In this document: in pieces, positions 59,883 through 64,000 of the stretch
Layout of the letters: each line of letters starts with the position of its first letter
Numbering within the stretch: the first letter of the stretch is position 1
Assembly: GCF_003369915.1 (NCBI RefSeq)
Contig: NC_046676.1
Coordinates: 16,536,001-16,600,000 of the forward strand
DNA length: 64,000 nt
Reading direction: 5' to 3'
Origin: Drosophila miranda
Taxonomy: Eukaryota > Arthropoda > Insecta > Diptera > Drosophilidae
Notes under the pieces: model-generated
What the model was told of the DNA's origin: nothing
The model's database searches: none
What the model saw: the letters and a program-made list of their open reading frames with translations, nothing else
Made by a program: the position numbers and the translations under genes

Positions 59883-62800
59883 ATGAATAAACAATTCCTG
59901 AGCGTCTCCCAGGAGCAGCATCCGCACTCGGCCGACGACCAGCGCAGTCGCTCGCGGTAAGGTGCCGTCCCATCCTCCAGTCCTGGCTCCTGCCTCACCA
60001 GTAGAGGTCTCCTTTTCTATTGCAGCTCGGAGCGTGCCGCCAGCCTGGCGCTGCCCCTCAACTCTCTGCTGGACTTTTACGACAAGCAGCAGGAGCAGTG
60101 CAAGTCCGTCACACTGCTGCCACTGCCCAGCTCCAACCACAGCAGCCAAAGCAGCAGCACCAGCAGCATCGTGCGACGCCACTCCTCCCACTATTACCCC
60201 ATGCTCGAGGATAAGCAGAAGCCGTCGCAGCTAGGCTCCAACGGGGGCAACGAAAGGCTGGTAAGTCCAACCCCCAGAAAAGCTAGCAAAAAGTCGGCTT
60301 TCTTTTCAATACTCACAGCCGATGTGTCAGATCTGGCTATAAAGCTATGCAGCCATAGGAGGGGCCTCTCTCCTCTGTTCATTTCATTTCATTTCCTCCT
60401 GCCCCGCTGTGGCAAACATTGTCATCATCGACATCATCACCTGCAACGCAGAATGGACTCGAGAATGTCCCCTTTTTACAAATCCGGATCAGCCACACCC
60501 ACACCCACAGCCCCACCCCCACCAGTGAAAGCTTTTTCCGCTATTTGCCATTCGTGCAGAATCCGCGCCCAAGCTACATTCGGCTTAGCAGCTTAGTCCG
60601 TCCGCCTGGATCCAAGGGATTTGGCTCCGTGGGCTTAGACTGAGCCACAGGCAGCTCGCGGAATATTGCTATTTGGCAAGCTATAGCTTTATGTACATAC
60701 ACCTCCGACCTCTGACCCAGCCTCTACTGTTTCTCCCGCTTCTATGGCTTCTATGGCCCGTCGACGCAGGTTACCATGACGGACCTCAAATATGGCAAGT
60801 CAGCGCCAATGGGGGCTATTGGGGCAGCCAAGCAGCAGCAGCTGGTACGTGTGGACACGCCAGTCACGCCACCGCCGCCCATCCCGCGTCGCATGCTGCG
60901 AGGCAAGTCTGGCTGGCAGCCGGGCCCAGCCGGACAGGAAGGCGCCCACGGCATTGGGACAGTGTTTGTTTATCCGCAGCCAGCAAACGTGACCACAGAG
61001 GCAGCCGGGCTGCAATCAGCACTTCTTGTTGACATAGCCACACGTCCGGCGCACGGATATTCGGATGCCGATGGTATTTCCGATGACGACCGCATGAGCC
61101 TGGAGAACTCCGTGTTCGATGAGTCGCTGACCTCCACACCTGTCAAGGTCGCTGGCTACCATGCCAACCGCTACGCCGGGCTGGGCAACATGGCCAAGCG
61201 GGCCCAGCGCTCCTCCAGCAGCACCGTCGACTCCGCCTACGGCTCCTCGGGAGGGCACAGCGAGCGCTTTGCATCCAGCTCGACCAGCGTCGACTTTCGC
61301 AGCCGGTTCTCCTCGGTGGACACACAGTCCTCCCTCGACGAGAAGCCCTCGTCCATCCCCATTGACTCCCCCCTGGCCAAGGATACGTTCCGGCTGGAGC
61401 GCGACCGGGAGAGAGCCGTCGTCAACGATGCCATGCACAAGCTCAACAACAACAATCCCAGCCTCGGCCTCGGTGTCGAGTTGGCCAGCAACAACAATGT
61501 CGTCGCCAACAGCAGCAAGCTACCGACGGTGCCGGCCCGAAAGCAGCCACCAGTCAAGATTGCGCCTCCCATCAGCAGCGGCAGCGGCAGCGGCAACAGC
61601 AACAGCAACAGCTCCGAGTCGAATAAGGAAACCAGCAGCGTGTCTGCATCGGCCTCCACCTCGTCGGCAGCTTCGGCTGGCTCCAGCACCATCTCCAGCG
61701 GCACCATGTCGTCCATGTCGCTGGGCTTGGGCATGGCTCCCGTGCCCGCTCCAGCTCCGGCTCTAGCTGCAGCTGCAGCTGCTGGCAATCAGAAAGCCAT
61801 CAGCCAAAAACGTCCAGGGCCACCGGAGCCGCCGCAGCGAATGAACAGCTCGTTTGATTCCGTGGATAGTACTCCCAGGGTTCACGCGGCACCGCCCTTG
61901 ACCGTGCGCAACAAATTGCGAAGCAACAAGCCGCCGCCCATTGTCTACCCGAAGCTGCAGCAGCGCCAGGACTCAACCTTGTCCAGCGACAGCTACTCCA
62001 TCAGCTCCAGTCCCGGCTACAACTCGAAGCTTATGGAGGTGCCGCTTCTGCCCTTGGCATCATCGAGTCAGAGCGGTCGCAAGGGCAACAATCCGGGCAT
62101 GGCCCAGCGCCAGCAGACGCCACTAATGGACCTGGCACCCACACGCTTCAGCAAGCTGCTTCCGGCAGTGCCGCCGCCGCGGGGAAAGATCAATTTCCGC
62201 CAGGACTCGACCATTTCTAGCGATAGTTTCAGCCAGACTTCCAGCCCCGGCTACAATTCGAAACTCATGGAAGCCCCACTTCTGCCCTCCTTGTCGGCAA
62301 AGCGACTGTGCAGCGGTAAGTGATAAGAGGACATACGCGACACTCAAACTGTTACTAACTGATGTCGAATCCTAGCCCCGGCTCCGATTGTCTGCCGCCA
62401 GGGAGTGCAACACGAGCCCATCGAGGAGCTGGAGCCCCCGCAGACGCTGTCGCCCCTCAACAAGACGAGTGCTCCGCCCAGCAGCTTGCAGACCATTGTG
62501 CGCTTTCAGAATGGAGCACCCCACACCATGTCCTTGCAACATCAGGTACAGTGGCAGAACCTTGAAGCCTAATCCTAGAAAAACCTACTCAATCGATGAC
62601 TTTTTAGATCATCAATCGACGCAAGAGCTCCAATCCGTACATCACCAACGGACGCTTGAAGTTCCGCCTGTTCCAGATACTGATCAACGCCTTTGCTCTG
62701 CTGGCCATTGCTGGTGGATTGGCCGCGTACTTCAACGCCTATCCGACCATCAAGTTCGTGAATAAGACCATCATCAACACCATCCATGTGGAGGAGAACT

Positions 62801-64000
62801 CGAGCTTTGGCAAGAACCCCGCCCCCGGCACCTGTCTGCCCATCATCGTGCGCTTCTGTCAGGGCCCGCAGATACCCTACAACTACACGGTCTTCCCCAA
62901 CTACATCGGTCACTTTGGTCAGCTGGAGACGCAAGTGGTAAATATGGTGCGAGCTCCTTGCCATCCTATTAATCCACCTCGCTTGCAGGACCTGGACTCT
63001 TACGAGGCTCTTGTGGACGTCCGCTGCTATGAGCTGGTCTCCCTGTTCCTGTGCACCCTCTTCGTGCCCAAGTGTGGTCAGAGTGGGTGAGTTTTGAGTG
63101 GGTGAGAAAATGCATGGGTGGATCTAAGATGAGAGGCGATGAACAGACTCTGAAAGATGGGATACAAGTATTTTGGGGGAACCTGATAAAAAAGATTAGG
63201 GATTAGGTAGACTGAAAAAGGGCCTCAAAAGAACATGTGCATGATGTGCATCTTGAATCCTGACTAAACAAGTTATATCCATTCGATTCCATAGTGCCAC
63301 AGTGCCGCCGTGCAAGACGCTCTGCACTGAGACAATGCGCCGATGCGGGTTCTTCTTCGACGTGTTCGGGCTGAGTCTTCCCGAGTATCTGAACTGCAAG
63401 CTCTTTAAGGACTTCCCCAGCTCCGAGGACTGCGTGGGTCTGGAGGAGGTGCGTGACGTTATGATAGCGGCCTCTAATCCCAGGTGCGATGGCTTTCAGT
63501 GCGACCAGAACCGCTGCCTGCCGATGGAATACGTCTGCGATGGACACTTGGATTGCATGGACCAGACCGACGAGGGAAGCTGCGACCGGTGTGGCGTGGA
63601 CGAGATCTACTGTGGAGACAACCAGTGTATTGCAATCAAGCACATCTGCGATGGTATCATCGACTGTCCGTACGGCCAGGATGAGCGTAATTGCCGTGAG
63701 TATTGGGATCCTCTTGAGTCTGATTGAGCCCTCACCATGATCCATCGCCTTTGCAGTGAGGCTGAGTGAGCGGAATGGGGATGTGGGCGCAGGGGTTCTG
63801 GAGGTCTACCGCATCGGACAGCGCCAGTGGATGCCCGCCTGCGTAAAGAACTGGGACCGGGCCGTCTCACCCAGCGCCGTGTGCTCCATTCTTGGCTACT
63901 CGGCCGTGAACGCCACCAGTGTCCTAACTCAGCGAACACACCGTCCGCTACTGGCCTCGGTTAACGTCTCCACCGACATCTGGAAGATGTACGCCAAGCG
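59883..64000 (+). CDS. Corin: Corin, type II transmembrane serine protease (5' part, runs off right edge)
   Basis: Corin-like proteins are cell-surface proteases with an extracellular stalk of Frizzled, LDLR and SRCR domains. Visible exons: 59883-59956, 60026-60260, 60770-62315, 62376-62545, 62608-62937, 62989-63086, 63295-63695 and 63757-64000 (about 1032 residues). The cytoplasmic tail of about 700 residues is long and rich in Ser, Pro and Ala repeats. A single membrane segment (LINAFALLAIAGGLAAYF) follows the basic RLKFR. Then come a Frizzled-type Cys-rich domain (from CLPIIVRFCQGPQIPY to CVGLEE), two LDLR class A repeats (from RCDGFQC to GSC, and RCGVDEIYC to RNC) and the start of an SRCR domain (GQRQWMPACVKNW). 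The protease domain lies outside the window. The 51-base intron 62938-62988 has no in-frame stop. Symbol given by domain order and recalled position at 43F. Confidence 0.9.

Overview
The window is nuclear DNA of a Drosophila species. Every long coding region is a fly ortholog with short 50-70 bp GT-AG introns. Intergenic DNA is AT-rich, with CA, CT, opa-like and TACGAG microsatellites, DRE (TATCGATA) promoter motifs and one full-length INE-1/DINE-1-type Helitron. The gene set (dpa, didum, mEFTu2, three az2/CG1602/CG1603-like zinc-finger genes, Orc1, Drat, Cyt-b5, Gpo2, Get3, Corin) is, from memory, the set at cytological 43C-43F of D. melanogaster chromosome 2R (Muller C). The Helitron sequence and repeats look like an obscura-group species, but that is an inference.

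Layout: 1-1387 (-) is the 5' part of Mcm4 (dpa). 2580-10049 (+) is the complete 17-exon myosin V gene didum. 10864-12356 (-) is a mitochondrial EF-Tu. 12525-18813 (-) is a tandem array of three MADF/C2H2 transcription-factor paralogs. 18980-21441 (-) is a SMYD4-like SET/MYND gene with TPR repeats. 22035-25251 (+) is PIG-G, 25347-28265 (-) Orc1, 28579-29631 (-) a TMBIM (Bax-inhibitor/lifeguard) protein and 30586-31805 (-) the medium-chain reductase Drat. 38376-39781 (+) is cytochrome b5, 40363-42510 (+) an intronless mitochondrial glycerol-3-phosphate dehydrogenase paralog and 42692-43924 (-) the tail-anchor ATPase Get3. 59883-64000 (+) is the 5' coding part of the transmembrane protease Corin, which runs off the right edge.

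Two gene-poor stretches (about 32-38.3 kb and 44-59.8 kb) hold dispersed repeats, a tandem array with a period near 460 bp, simple repeats, candidate leader exons that could belong to Corin, and the Helitron. The genes are mostly unrelated housekeeping functions rather than a pathway. Two replication genes (dpa and Orc1) both carry E2F-like promoter sites. Get3 and cytochrome b5 are functionally linked in principle, since cytochrome b5 is a tail-anchored protein of the kind the GET pathway inserts. No retroviral, LTR or Polinton-like element was recognised. The most interesting points are a 24-base candidate microexon in the actin-binding loop of myosin V, a GC-AG intron in one zinc-finger paralog, a repeat family in opposite orientations on either side of the Cyt-b5/Gpo2/Get3 block, a duplicated motif in the Corin cytoplasmic tail, and an unexplained coding-like ORF at 21491-21904.
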